Shown: positions 33,568-41,448, numbered from the stretch's first letter. The stretch is DNA of 64,000 nucleotides from Agromyces terreus (GCF_009749465.1 NZ_WBIS01000008.1:1-64000); one strand, 5' to 3'. Numbers and translations: made by a program. Notes: generated by a model from the letters alone, not told the origin.

Positions 33568-34890
33568 TCAGCGACGGCCCATGAGGTCGTACGCGGCCAG
33601 GGCCTCGGCGTCGCTCGCACGCGCCGTCGCCCGGCGAGCGGCATCGAGCGCGGCCACCGGATCGGGCTCCTGGCGCGCGATCACGAGCTGGCGCTCCGCC
33701 TCGGCGAGGCGCGTGCGCGCGTCGGCGCCGACGCGACGTCCGCCGCGCCGGATCGCCTCGCCGGCCGCCCCCAACTGACTCTCCGCGATGGCCAGGGCAC
33801 CGCCGAGGGCGCCGCGCGCGCCGTCGACGCGCGAGCGGGCCGCTCGCGCCGTGGCGCGGGCCACCTCGAGCCGGTCGCGCACCATGCGGAGGCGATCGCG
33901 CGCCGCGAACGGATCCGGCAGTTGGCTCGGCTCCGTCGAAGCGACGACGGCACCGGCGCCGGCACCGACGGCCCCAGGGCCGGCGCCCCAGGTTCCGGCC
34001 CGCGCCTGCACCGCCTCGTCGACGGCGCGCGCGAGCGCGGCGCGAGCCTCAGGATCCTCGGTCGCATCGCGCTCGGCGCGGGCGGCGCGAAGCTCTTCCT
34101 CGAGCGCGGCGGCCTGCGCGAGCGCGTCGGCACCGACCGCCTCCAGGTCGGACTCGACGCGTTCGGCCTCATCGAGCATGCGCGCCGCGCGCTCGAGCAG
34201 CCCGGCCGCCGCCGACGTCGGCTCGGCAGCGCCCAGCCCTCGGTCGAGCCGCCCCCGCGCGACCTCGAGCTGTTCGGACGACGCGGCGAGCGCGGCATCC
34301 GCTCGACCGAGCGCGTCGTGCGCGCCTCCGAGCGCCGACGCGGCGAACCGACCGTCGAGGCGGTCGAGCATCGCCGCCGCTTCGTCGCGACGCACCGACA
34401 GCGCGTCGCGCCGGCCCTCGAGGAGCGGCGCCTCGGAGCTCGCACCCCGCTCGGCGAGCCGGCGCGCGTCGAGCGCCGCATCCGACGCCGCCAGGGTCGC
34501 GAGCGCCGACTCGCAGAGATCGACGATGCGGGCCGACCAGCTGCGCCGCTCGGCCGCGGTGTCGGGCTCGGCGTCGTCGAGCCGCTGCTGGAGCAGGAAC
34601 GCCTCGCGCAGACGACGCTGCGCGACCTCGACCGCCTCGCGCACCGACGCGGCCGTCGCCCGATCGAACTGCGCCTCGACGAACAGCGCCTCGGCGAGCG
34701 CCTCCCGCACCGCGGAATCGGCCTGCACGATGAGGGACTTCGCCCGGAGCTCGGCCCCGCGACCCGACTCGAGGGCGGCCCGCTCGCGCCGGGCGCCCAG
34801 CCGGCGGAACGCGACGATGCCGCCGACGACCGCGGCCGCCGCGACGCCCAACACCACGAGCGAGGGCAACCACCAGAGTCCATCGGGCAT
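33568..34890 (-). CDS. Membrane-anchored coiled-coil protein
   Basis: The 440-residue product has one N-terminal membrane helix (LVVLGVAAAAVVGGIVAF) and then almost only Ala/Arg/Glu/Leu heptad-like sequence, so a long helical coiled coil is expected on the cytoplasmic side. A Gly/Ala break lies near residue 330. Its helical pattern resembles the C-terminal part of actinobacterial TPM-domain proteins, but the TPM domain is absent. No motif points to an activity. It could act as a scaffold. A 7-bases-or-less leader is expected from the TAGAAT box six bases before ATG. Confidence 0.7.
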   Translation of the reverse strand: MPDGLWWLPSLVVLGVAAAAVVGGIVAFRRLGARRERAALESGRGAELRAKSLIVQADSAVREALAEALFVEAQFDRATAASVREAVEVAQRRLREAFLLQQRLDDAEPDTAAERRSWSARIVDLCESALATLAASDAALDARRLAERGASSEAPLLEGRRDALSVRRDEAAAMLDRLDGRFAASALGGAHDALGRADAALAASSEQLEVARGRLDRGLGAAEPTSAAAGLLERAARMLDEAERVESDLEAVGADALAQAAALEEELRAARAERDATEDPEARAALARAVDEAVQARAGTWGAGPGAVGAGAGAVVASTEPSQLPDPFAARDRLRMVRDRLEVARATARAARSRVDGARGALGGALAIAESQLGAAGEAIRRGGRRVGADARTRLAEAERQLVIARQEPDPVAALDAARRATARASDAEALAAYDLMGRR

Positions 34891-34896
34891 GCCGGG

Positions 34897-34902
34897 ATTC
34901 TA
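34897..34902 (-). promoter_or_regulatory. -10 box of the coiled-coil gene (leaderless)
   Basis: On the minus strand TAGAAT ends six bases before the ATG at 34890. Confidence 0.6.
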
Positions 34903-34987
34903 CGTGCGTCGCGTGCACGGGCACCGTGCCGCCCGCACAGACCCCGTGAATGGGCAGAACCTGCTTGGCTGCGGCATCCGCCGGTCG

Positions 34988-34993
34988 TAGGGT
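34988..34993 (+). promoter_or_regulatory. -10 box of the SRPBCC-like/DUF1684 pair (leaderless)
   Basis: TAGGGT ends six bases before the ATG at 35000. Confidence 0.6.
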
Positions 34994-34999
34994 CGGCTC

Positions 35000-35614
35000 A
35001 TGCGGGTCCTCCTGAAGCTCGAGCTCGACTGCACGCCCGATGCGGCCTGGCGGGCGCTGCACAGCCCGGCGGTGCTGCGCGAGGTGGTCGCGCCCTGGCT
35101 CGACTTCGGCTCGCTCGAGGCGGGCGGGCTGCCCACCGCGTGGCCCGAGGGCCGGCACCGGCTGCAGCCGCGCGCGTTCGGCCGCTTCCCGGTGGGCGAG
35201 GAGGTCATCGACCTCGGGTATCCCGGCGGCCTGCCCGACGGCGTGCGCATGCTGCGCGACTCCGGCGGCGCGATCAGCGGACCGTTCGCCCTCTTCGACC
35301 GGTGGGACCACCGCATGGCCGTCTCGGCCCTGCCCGGCGGCCGCACGCTCTACCGCGACCGGCTCATCGCCCACGCCGGCGCGCTCGACGCGGTGGCCTG
35401 GTACCCGACCTGGGCGTTCTGGCAGTGGCGCGGCCGGCAGCTGCGCCGGCTCGCGCCGACCTGGGCGTTCGACCCGCCGGGCACGGCGGATGCCGCGAGC
35501 GCGGCGGATGCCTCCGGTCGAGCGGATGCCGCGAGCGCGGCGCACCCCGCAGCCGCACCGAACCCGGCCGGGACTCCGGTCTCCCCACCCGCACGGAAGG
35601 GCCGCCCCGCATGA
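35000..35614 (+). CDS. SRPBCC-like (START superfamily) protein
   Basis: The 204-residue product begins LLKLELDCTPDAAWRALHSP, the usual first strand and helix of SRPBCC proteins, which hold a hydrophobic ligand in a beta-sheet cavity. WDHRMAVSALPGGRTLYRDR fits later strands, and WYPTWAFWQWRGRQLRRLAP the long C-terminal helix. No specific ligand can be inferred. After residue 160 a low-complexity Ala/Asp/Pro tail follows, encoded by GGATGC motifs at exactly 18-base spacing (35487, 35505, 35523). Its stop overlaps the next start as ATGA. Confidence 0.72.
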   Translation: MRVLLKLELDCTPDAAWRALHSPAVLREVVAPWLDFGSLEAGGLPTAWPEGRHRLQPRAFGRFPVGEEVIDLGYPGGLPDGVRMLRDSGGAISGPFALFDRWDHRMAVSALPGGRTLYRDRLIAHAGALDAVAWYPTWAFWQWRGRQLRRLAPTWAFDPPGTADAASAADASGRADAASAAHPAAAPNPAGTPVSPPARKGRPA

Positions 35615-36240
35615 CCGACCAGCTCCCCACCCTGCAGCTCGCCGACTGGCGGCGGCGCGTCTTCGGCCTCTACGCGGGCGTGCGGCAGTTGAGCGCCCAC
35701 GACCCCGCGGCCGGCCACGAACTCTGGAAGTCCGCGAGGGACGAGCTCTTCGGGGGGCATCCGCAGTCGCCGCTGATGCCCGACGACCGGGCCGTGTTCA
35801 CCGGCCTCACGGTCGCGCCGTACGACCCCGACTGGCGATTCGAGCTCGAGGTGCGTCCGGCCGATGAGCCGCAGAAGCTCACGGTCGACAGCTCGACCGA
35901 CGGCAGGATCCGCTTCTCGCTGCTCGGCACCGTGCGCATCCCGTACCTCGGCACGCTCGACGTGTGGCGGCTGAGCCAGTACGCGGGCGGCCTGTTCGTG
36001 CCCGTGAAGGACAAGCTCGCCGGCGCGCCGGGCGGAACGTACGGCGGCGGGCGCTACCTGCTCGACACGGCGAAGGGCGCCGACCTCGGCCCGGGCGGCG
36101 GGGTCGACTCGCTCGTCATCGACTTCAACTTCGCGTACAACCCGTCGTGCGCGTACGACCCGTCGTGGTCGTGCCCGCTCGCGCAGCCCGGCAACACGGT
36201 GCGCGAGGAGATCCCGGTCGGCGAGCGGCTCGCCCGCTGA
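35611..36240 (+). CDS. DUF1684 family protein
   Basis: The 209-residue product matches the DUF1684 layout: WRRRVFGLYAGVRQL at the start, then RDELFGGHPQSPL, then strands of a small beta-barrel, and at the end GGRYLLDTAKGADLG with LVIDFNFAYNPSCAYDPSW and CPLAQPGNTV. The conserved cysteines, Tyr and Asn near the C-terminus are intact, which suggests a catalytic or metal role, but the family has no agreed function. It is translated from the same transcript as the preceding gene (4-base overlap). Confidence 0.85.
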   Translation: MTDQLPTLQLADWRRRVFGLYAGVRQLSAHDPAAGHELWKSARDELFGGHPQSPLMPDDRAVFTGLTVAPYDPDWRFELEVRPADEPQKLTVDSSTDGRIRFSLLGTVRIPYLGTLDVWRLSQYAGGLFVPVKDKLAGAPGGTYGGGRYLLDTAKGADLGPGGGVDSLVIDFNFAYNPSCAYDPSWSCPLAQPGNTVREEIPVGERLAR

Positions 36241-36243
36241 GTC

Positions 36244-36506
36244 GGTCTCGAGACGCTCCGCGCCGGTGGTCGAGGAGGCGCGCCAGCGCCGTCTCGAGAC
36301 CCCCCGCTGGTCTCGAGACGCTTCGCTCCTCGACCGGCGGGCGCCGCTGGTCGAGGAGGCGCGCCAGCGCCGTCTCGAGACCCCCCGCTGGTCTCGAGAC
36401 GCTCCGCTCCTCGACCGGCGGGGCTGCACGCTGGTCGAGGAGGGCCGCCAGCGCCGTCTCGAGACCTCCCCCGTCGGTCTCGAGACGCTCCGCTCCTCGA
36501 CCGGCG
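36244..36506. repeat. Array of seven alternating inverted GGTCTCGAGACC repeats
   Basis: Forward units beginning GGTCTCGAGACGCT start at 36244, 36309, 36390 and 36476. Between them lie three reverse units ending GCCGTCTCGAGACC (ends at 36301, 36382 and 36466), each beginning GGTCGAGGAG. The units are nearly identical. The array starts right after the DUF1684 stop and could act as terminator. It is a REP-like family; another copy lies inside the gene at 47797. Confidence 0.9.
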
Positions 36507-36766
36507 AAGGGACTCACAGGGTCGGGCACGCGGCATCCGCTATGCTGATGGACGGCGTGCGCGATGAACGCGCCGCCTGCGTCGTAGAAACGCTTTCCGG
36601 GCAGGGCCTCATCTGAGGGCGCCCGTTGACTCTCATACGGCGAACGGATGCGCCGACCGGCGCCTTCGCCAATCCCACCGCCGGGCCGATCCGCCGCACC
36701 GTGCAGCCGTTCCATGCGAACGCGCGGGCAGCGGCGCCACCGTGCGGTGCGCCCCGAAAGGCACCC
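36507..36766 (+). promoter_or_regulatory. Promoter and long leader of the DEAD-box gene
   Basis: TATGCT at 36541-36546 resembles a -10 box and would give a leader of about 215 bases. The leader holds a small frame from ATG 36542 (or 36548) to TGA at 36614-36616, about 24 codons, with no clear ribosome site. Long leaders on cold-responsive RNA-helicase genes often control translation. Whether the small frame is translated cannot be told from sequence. Confidence 0.4.
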
Positions 36767-38347
36767 ATGACCGACACCACCTTCAGCACGCTCGGCGTTC
36801 CCGCGCCCCTCGTCGCGGCCCTCTCCGCCGACGGCAAGACCAGCCCGTTCCCGATCCAGGTCGACACCCTGCCCGACACGCTCGCCGGCCGCGACGTGCT
36901 CGGCCGCGGCAAGACCGGCTCGGGCAAGACCCTCGCGTTCTCCATCCCGATGGCCGCCCGCCTCGGCGGCGAGCTCGCCGGCGGCAAGCGCCGCCCCGGC
37001 CGCCCCCTCGGCCTCGTGCTCGCCCCGACGCGCGAGCTCGCGACCCAGATCGACGCCGTGCTCGCCCCCCTCGCCAAGGCGTACGGCATGACCACGACCA
37101 CGATCTTCGGCGGCATCAGCCAGAAGCGCCAGGTCGACGCCCTGCGCGCCGGCGTCGACATCGTCGTCGCCTGCCCCGGCCGTCTCGAAGACCTCATGCA
37201 GCAGGGCCACGTCACCCTCGACGCCGTCGAGATCACCGTGCTCGACGAGGCCGACCACATGGCCGACCTCGGGTTCCTGCCCGTCGTCACGCGCATCATG
37301 GACAAGACCCCGCAGTCGGGCCAGCGCCTGCTGTTCTCGGCGACGCTCGACAACGGCGTGGACAAGCTCGTCAAGCGCTTCCTCCACAACGAGGTGCTGC
37401 ACTCGGTCGACGAGGCCACCTCGCACGTCGCCGCGATGACCCACCACGTGTTCGAGGTCGAGGACGTCGACGCGAAGAACGACCTCATCACGGCGCTCGC
37501 CTCGGGCACCGGCCGCCGCATCCTCTTCATGCGCACCAAGCACCACGCGAAGAAGCTCGCGAAGAAGCTCACCGAGCAGGGCATCCCCGCGGTCGACCTG
37601 CACGGCAACCTGTCGCAGCCGCAGCGCGACCGCAACCTCGCCGCGTTCGGCGACGGCTCGGTCAAGGTCCTGGTGGCCACGGATGTCGCGGCGCGCGGCG
37701 TGCACGTCGACAACGTCGAGCTCGTCATCCACGTCGACCCGCCCATGGAGCACAAGGCGTACCTGCACCGTTCGGGCCGCACCGCCCGCGCCGGCAGCGA
37801 GGGCGACGTCGTCACCATCTGCCTGCCCTCGCAGAAGCAGGACCTCAAGACCCTGCTCCGCAAGGCCGCGATCCAGGTCACGCCCGAGCGCGTGACCGCG
37901 AAGTCCCCCTCGGTCGTGAAGCTCGTCGGCGAGGTCGCCCCCTACGTGAAGCCCGCGCCCCGCGCTGCCGTGCAGCAGGGCGGCGGCCGCTCGCAGGGCG
38001 CCGGTCGTTCGCAGGGCGCCAACGCGCAGCGCAAGCGCGCGGCCCGCGACGGTGCGCCGGTCTCGGGCGAGGCCCGCACCGAGGGCGGCGGACGCCGTCG
38101 CCGGGGTCGCGGCAACGGCGGCGGTTCGGCGGATGTCGCACCCGGCGCTCCCCGTCGCGACCGCTCCGGCCGCCCGGCCGAGGCGAAGGCCAACGCGCCC
38201 AAGCAGGGCTCGGGCCACAGCCGCGGCGCGCAGAGCTCGGGCGCGCAGCGCGGTGCATCCGGCCGCCCCGCGAAGCAGCCGCTCCGCGTCGGCAGCGTCG
38301 TGAGCGGCACGGGCGCCCAGCGCTCGAACCGTCGCGCGCAGGGCTGA
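36767..38347 (+). CDS. DEAD-box RNA helicase
   Basis: The 526-residue product has all DEAD-box motifs in order: Q-motif region FPIQVDTLPD, motif I GKTGSGKT (about 45-52), Ia PTRELATQ, II DEADHM, III SAT, IV region ILFMRTKHHAKKL, V TDVAARG and VI HRSGRTARAG. The core ends near residue 370. A tail of about 150 residues follows, rich in Arg, Gly, Ser and Gln, as in RNA-binding helicases that act in ribosome assembly or cold growth. One oddity is the short helicase core with no insert. ATG has GAAAGG five bases upstream. The gene has a long leader. Confidence 0.95.
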   Translation: MTDTTFSTLGVPAPLVAALSADGKTSPFPIQVDTLPDTLAGRDVLGRGKTGSGKTLAFSIPMAARLGGELAGGKRRPGRPLGLVLAPTRELATQIDAVLAPLAKAYGMTTTTIFGGISQKRQVDALRAGVDIVVACPGRLEDLMQQGHVTLDAVEITVLDEADHMADLGFLPVVTRIMDKTPQSGQRLLFSATLDNGVDKLVKRFLHNEVLHSVDEATSHVAAMTHHVFEVEDVDAKNDLITALASGTGRRILFMRTKHHAKKLAKKLTEQGIPAVDLHGNLSQPQRDRNLAAFGDGSVKVLVATDVAARGVHVDNVELVIHVDPPMEHKAYLHRSGRTARAGSEGDVVTICLPSQKQDLKTLLRKAAIQVTPERVTAKSPSVVKLVGEVAPYVKPAPRAAVQQGGGRSQGAGRSQGANAQRKRAARDGAPVSGEARTEGGGRRRRGRGNGGGSADVAPGAPRRDRSGRPAEAKANAPKQGSGHSRGAQSSGAQRGASGRPAKQPLRVGSVVSGTGAQRSNRRAQG

Positions 38348-38401
38348 CGCCGCGCCGCCCGCGTCGGCGCACGTCGGCGCACGTCGACGCAGCCCACGTC
38401 A

Positions 38402-38478
38402 CCCGATTCGGAGATATTCGCGACACGCCGCGGTGCAGAGGCCCGAACTGCGGCGCGTCTCGAAATCTCCGAATCGGG
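38402..38478. repeat. 77-bp intergenic palindrome, copy B (core CGACACGCC)
   Basis: Outer arms CCCGATTCGGAGAT (38402-38415) and ATCTCCGAATCGGG (38465-38478) are perfect over 14 bp. The inner arms GACACGCCGC and GCGGCGCGTC pair with one mismatch, and CGGTGCAG with CTGC forms the tip. The core CGACACGCC is at 38421-38429. It lies 54 bases after the helicase stop, where it may act as terminator. Confidence 0.88.
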
Positions 38479-38572
38479 CAACTGGCAGCCGCTCGGCGAA
38501 GCCGCGCCACCAGGGGTGGTCACGGAACCACAGGGCGACCCCGCTCGATTTGTCGCTCGCCGGAGCCTGGCT

Positions 38573-38578
38573 TAGCCT
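38573..38578 (+). promoter_or_regulatory. -10 box of the acetyltransferase gene (leaderless)
   Basis: TAGCCT ends six bases before the ATG at 38585. Confidence 0.6.
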
Positions 38579-38584
38579 CTGGAT

Positions 38585-39091
38585 ATGAGCACCGACGTTG
38601 TTGCCGAAGCACTTGTGATCCGTCCGGTCCGCGATTCCGACGCCGAAGCCCTCGGCCGTGTCCACGCCCAGTGCTGGCACGAGGACTACGACCAGCTGGT
38701 CGACGAGGCCACCCTCGCGAACCTCTCCCCCCGCCGCATGGCCGAGCTCTGGGCGCACCGCCTCGGGCAGAACGAAGACCACACCTACTTCGCCGCGCTC
38801 GTCGACGGCGAGATCGTCGGCTTCGCCGGCGCAGGCCCCGCTCGCGACGACGACGCGCCCCGCGAGCACGAGCTGTTCTTCATCCACCTGCTCGACTCGC
38901 ACCACGGCCACGGCATCGGCCAGAAGCTCTTCGACGCCACCGTGGGCGACGCCGCGGCGACGCTGTGGGTGCCGTCGGCGAACACCCACGCGATCGGCTT
39001 CTACGAGCGCAACGGCTTCACCGCCGACGGCGCCTCGCACGACGAGCCGTTCCTCGGCGAGACCATCCACGAGATCCGCATGGTGCGCTGA
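38585..39091 (+). CDS. GNAT-family N-acetyltransferase
   Basis: The 168-residue product has the GNAT fold: LVIRPVRDSDAEALGRVHAQ at the start, YFAALVDGEIVGFAGAG as the central strands, LFFIHLLDSHHGHGIGQKLF as the acetyl-CoA loop (the Gly-rich part reads HGHGIGQ) and ANTHAIGFYERNGF at the end. The acceptor substrate is unknown. The gene stands alone; it lacks a ribosome site and follows a -10 box directly. Confidence 0.88.
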   Translation: MSTDVVAEALVIRPVRDSDAEALGRVHAQCWHEDYDQLVDEATLANLSPRRMAELWAHRLGQNEDHTYFAALVDGEIVGFAGAGPARDDDAPREHELFFIHLLDSHHGHGIGQKLFDATVGDAAATLWVPSANTHAIGFYERNGFTADGASHDEPFLGETIHEIRMVR

Positions 39092-39130
39092 GCGGGCGCA
39101 CTCGCGATTCTGACGAGACGGACGGATGCT

Positions 39131-39250
39131 GCGGCATCCGCCCGTCTCGTGCTCTGGGGCCGTGCTGCGGCATCCGCCCGTCTCGTACTCGGGGGCCGTG
39201 CCGCGGCATCCGCCCGTCTCGCGCTCTGGGGACGTGCTGCGGCATCCGCC
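39131..39250. repeat. 36-bp tandem repeat with GCGGCATCC core
   Basis: GCGGCATCCG starts at 39131, 39167, 39203 and 39239, exactly 36 bases apart, in units that differ by a few bases. The period is twice the 18-base period seen at 15035. The array fills most of the gap between two convergent genes. A frame through it would give a 12-residue repeat, but no start is near. Confidence 0.92.
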
Positions 39251-39287
39251 CGGCTCGCGTCGCCGCCGGCCGCGGTGCCGCAGACCC

Positions 39288-39872
39288 TCAGCGCAGCGCA
39301 CCGACCGACGCCAGCGCCTGGCGCACGAGCAGCCCGCGGCCGCCCTCGAACTCGTCGCCGACCGCGTCGGATCCGGCGTCGGCGGGCGTCATCCAGGTGA
39401 CCTCGAGCGCGTCCTGACGCGGCTCGCAGGTGCCCGTCACGGGCACCACGAACACGAGCGACACCGCGTGCTGGCGGTCGTCGTGGAACGGCGAGACGCC
39501 GGGCATCGGGAAGTACTCGGCGACGGTGAACGGCACCGGGCTCGCGGGCAGCAGCGGGAACGCCATCGGCCCGAGATCCTTCTCGAGGTGGCGGAACAGC
39601 GCGTCGCGCACGGTCTCGCCGTACATCACGCGACCCGACACGAGGGTGCGGGTCATCTCGCCGACCGCGTTGGCCCGCAGCAGCACGCCGACCTCGGTGA
39701 CCTGCCCGAGCCCGTCGACGCGCACGGGCACCGCCTCGACGTAGAGCAGCGGGAGCCGCCCGCGGATCTCGGCGAGCTCGATGTCGGTCAGCCAACCTGG
39801 TGACGGATTCGACGCGGGCTGGTTGACGGGCTCGTCGCCGTTCCAGTCGGGGTCCGGGGTGCGCACGCTCAT
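39288..39872 (-). CDS. NUDIX-type protein (DUF4916)
   Basis: The 194-residue product resembles the actinobacterial DUF4916/NUDIX group: GWLTDIELAEIRGRLPLLYV at the start, VGVLLRANAVGEMTRTLVSG, RVMYGETVRDALFRHLEKDL (the position of the Nudix helix, which is not canonical), and later HAVSLVFVVPVTG. The strict GxxxxxExxxxxxxREUxEExGU motif is not complete, so hydrolysis is uncertain. The ATG at 39872 is preferred over an ATG seven codons earlier because a CAGAAT box ends six bases before it, and the extra residues are not conserved in type. Confidence 0.82.
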   Translation of the reverse strand: MSVRTPDPDWNGDEPVNQPASNPSPGWLTDIELAEIRGRLPLLYVEAVPVRVDGLGQVTEVGVLLRANAVGEMTRTLVSGRVMYGETVRDALFRHLEKDLGPMAFPLLPASPVPFTVAEYFPMPGVSPFHDDRQHAVSLVFVVPVTGTCEPRQDALEVTWMTPADAGSDAVGDEFEGGRGLLVRQALASVGALR

Positions 39873-39878
39873 GCCTCG

Positions 39879-39884
39879 ATTCTG
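39879..39884 (-). promoter_or_regulatory. -10 box of the NUDIX-type gene (leaderless)
   Basis: On the minus strand CAGAAT ends six bases before the ATG at 39872; the first base departs from TAnnnT. Confidence 0.45.
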
Positions 39885-39901
39885 CCCCAGCATCGCCGGG
39901 A

Positions 39902-39907
39902 TACGAT
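39902..39907 (+). promoter_or_regulatory. -10 box of the esterase gene (leaderless)
   Basis: TACGAT ends six bases before the ATG at 39914. Confidence 0.6.
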
Positions 39908-39913
39908 GCGTGG

Positions 39914-40552
39914 ATGCGAATCGACGACGAGGCGGTGCTCTGGTCGGCCTCCGAGGCCGACCGCGCGGGCCGGCCGCTGCTGGTGCTCCTGCACGGATTC
40001 AACTCGAACGAGGGCGACCTCTTCGGCCTCGGCCCGTACCTGCCCCTCGAGCCCACGCTCGCGTCGTTGCGGGCCCCCGAGTTCACCGGCTACGGCTACG
40101 CGTGGTTCCCGCTGCTCGCCGAGGGCGCCGAGATGTCGATCGAGGGCGCGGATGCCGCGACCGACGCGATCCTCGACTGGCTCGACCGGGTGGCGCCCGA
40201 CGGGGCATCCGTGGGCCTGCTCGGATTCTCGCAGGGCGGGGCGATGGCGATCGAGCTGCTGCGCCGCGCCCCCGAGCGCTTCTCGTTCGCGGTGAGCCTG
40301 GCCGGATTCGTGCTGCCGGGCGAGCGCGCCGGCGACGGCGACGCTCGCCTCGCCGAGCTCGCGCCGCCCGTGTTCTGGGGCCGCGGCACCGACGACACCG
40401 TGATTCCGGATGCCTCGGTGCAGCGCACCCGCGACTGGCTGCCGTCGCACTCCTCGCTCGACGAGCGCATCTACGAGGGGCTCGCTCACTCCGTCTCGGA
40501 GGTCGAGCTCGCGGATGTCGCCGCGTTCGTGCGCGCGCAGTACGCGGCCTGA
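39914..40552 (+). CDS. Carboxylesterase/phospholipase-type alpha/beta hydrolase
   Basis: The 212-residue product is a short alpha/beta hydrolase. The oxyanion turn reads LLHGFNSNEGDLFGL, the nucleophile Ser sits in GLLGFSQGGAMA (about residue 113), the acid is in GTDDTVIP and the His in GLAHSVS. All three catalytic residues are present. It resembles the YpfH/serine-esterase type, which cleaves short acyl esters; the natural substrate is unknown. No signal peptide is seen, so it acts in the cytoplasm. The gene stands alone and its 3' end faces a palindrome array. Confidence 0.9.
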   Translation: MRIDDEAVLWSASEADRAGRPLLVLLHGFNSNEGDLFGLGPYLPLEPTLASLRAPEFTGYGYAWFPLLAEGAEMSIEGADAATDAILDWLDRVAPDGASVGLLGFSQGGAMAIELLRRAPERFSFAVSLAGFVLPGERAGDGDARLAELAPPVFWGRGTDDTVIPDASVQRTRDWLPSHSSLDERIYEGLAHSVSEVELADVAAFVRAQYAA

Positions 40553-40596
40553 CGCGCCGCGCAGAGCCTCCCGACTGCGCCGTGCACCCCTCGGCT

Positions 40597-40823
40597 TCAG
40601 GCCGAAGGCGCCGGGTCAGGACGAAACGGCGGGAAACGTCCTGATCCGGGAACGTCGGCCTGACGCCACCCTGAGATCAGGCCGAAGGTGCCGGATCAGG
40701 ACCAAACGGCCGAAAACGTCCTGATCCGGGAACGTCGGCCTGACTTCACCCTGAGATCAGGCCGAAGGCGCCGGATCAGGACCAAACGGCGGAAAACGTC
40801 CTGATCCGGGAACGTCGGCCTGA
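40597..40823. repeat. Three tandem copies of a 67-bp palindrome, 80-bp period
   Basis: Each unit begins TCAGGCCGA and ends TCGGCCTGA (40597-40663, 40677-40743, 40757-40823), with 13-base spacers that end CACCCTGAGA. Inside each unit GGATCAGGAC and GTCCTGATCC form a second perfect stem (copy 1 has one changed base) around a 15-base loop. All three copies are nearly identical, so duplication is recent or repair keeps them equal. The array lies between two convergent genes. Confidence 0.95.
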
Positions 40824-40858
40824 TCTCTCGCCCGGGGCGGGAGAAGAGCGGCGGGGGG

Positions 40859-40882
40859 AGGAAGAGGAGGAGGAGGAGGAGG
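40859..40882. repeat. (GGA)n purine run
   Basis: About eight GGA/GAG triplets lie directly next to the DUF5997 stop. On the minus strand this gives a C/T tract after the stop. Confidence 0.7.
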
Positions 40883-41296
40883 TCAGACGCCCGAGCCGCC
40901 GGAGGTGCGCCCCTCGGCCCGACGTGCGGCGCGCTCCTTGTCGCGCTCGGCGACGCGGATCTTCTCCTGACGCACGGCGGCCTGCGTGGCGCGCTCCTGC
41001 ACGAGCCACTGCGGCGGCGCCTCGAGTAGCGACTTGATCTCGGCGCTCGTGAGCGGGTCGACGACCCCGCCCCGGGCGAGGCCCGAGTTCGAGATGCCGA
41101 GCTTGGCCGCGACGACCGTGCGCGGGTGCGGGCCCTCGCGGCGCAGCTTCTCGAGCCACTCGGGCGGGTCGGTCTGGAGCTTCGCGAGCTCGTCACGGGT
41201 GACGACGCCCTCGCGGAAGTCCTCGGGGGTCGCGTCGAGGAGGATCCCGAGCTTCTTGGCGGCGGTCTCGGGTTTCATCGACTGGGAGGCGTTCAC
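40883..41296 (-). CDS. DUF5997 family protein
   Basis: The 137-residue product matches the DUF5997 group of actinobacteria. MKPETAAKKLGILLDATPED follows the first six residues, then LQTDPPEWLEKLRREGPHPR, and VVAAKLGISNSGLARGGV, a helix-turn-helix-like stretch that could bind DNA. The C-terminal third is rich in Arg, Glu and Ala. The function is unknown. I choose GTG at 41296, since a TAACGT box ends six bases before it; two codons earlier there is another GTG that would overlap the box. It is divergent from the LysR-effector gene, a pairing often seen in this family. Confidence 0.82.
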   Translation of the reverse strand: MNASQSMKPETAAKKLGILLDATPEDFREGVVTRDELAKLQTDPPEWLEKLRREGPHPRTVVAAKLGISNSGLARGGVVDPLTSAEIKSLLEAPPQWLVQERATQAAVRQEKIRVAERDKERAARRAEGRTSGGSGV

Positions 41297-41302
41297 CCTC
41301 AC

Positions 41303-41308
41303 ACGTTA
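41303..41308 (-). promoter_or_regulatory. -10 box of the DUF5997 gene (leaderless)
   Basis: On the minus strand TAACGT ends six bases before the GTG at 41296. Confidence 0.6.
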
Positions 41309-41448
41309 GCCGGTTCACCTGTGCGCGGCATCCGCTGGCTCCTCCTGCTCGCCCGCTCCAGTCCCACTTCGGCCCGCCCGCGCCCAGCGACCGCCACCGG
41401 GGCGCGATAGCCTGTGGTGGGCGTTTCCGCGGCACAGGAGGGGGCGAG

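Noticed and set aside
36244..36506. Prophage or transposon end
   Set aside because: No transposase, integrase or target duplication is seen; the alternating units fit REP-like repeats better.
40859..40882. Purine run as a regulatory triplex or ribosome site
   Set aside because: It lies behind the stop codons of both convergent genes; a simple repeat is enough to explain it.
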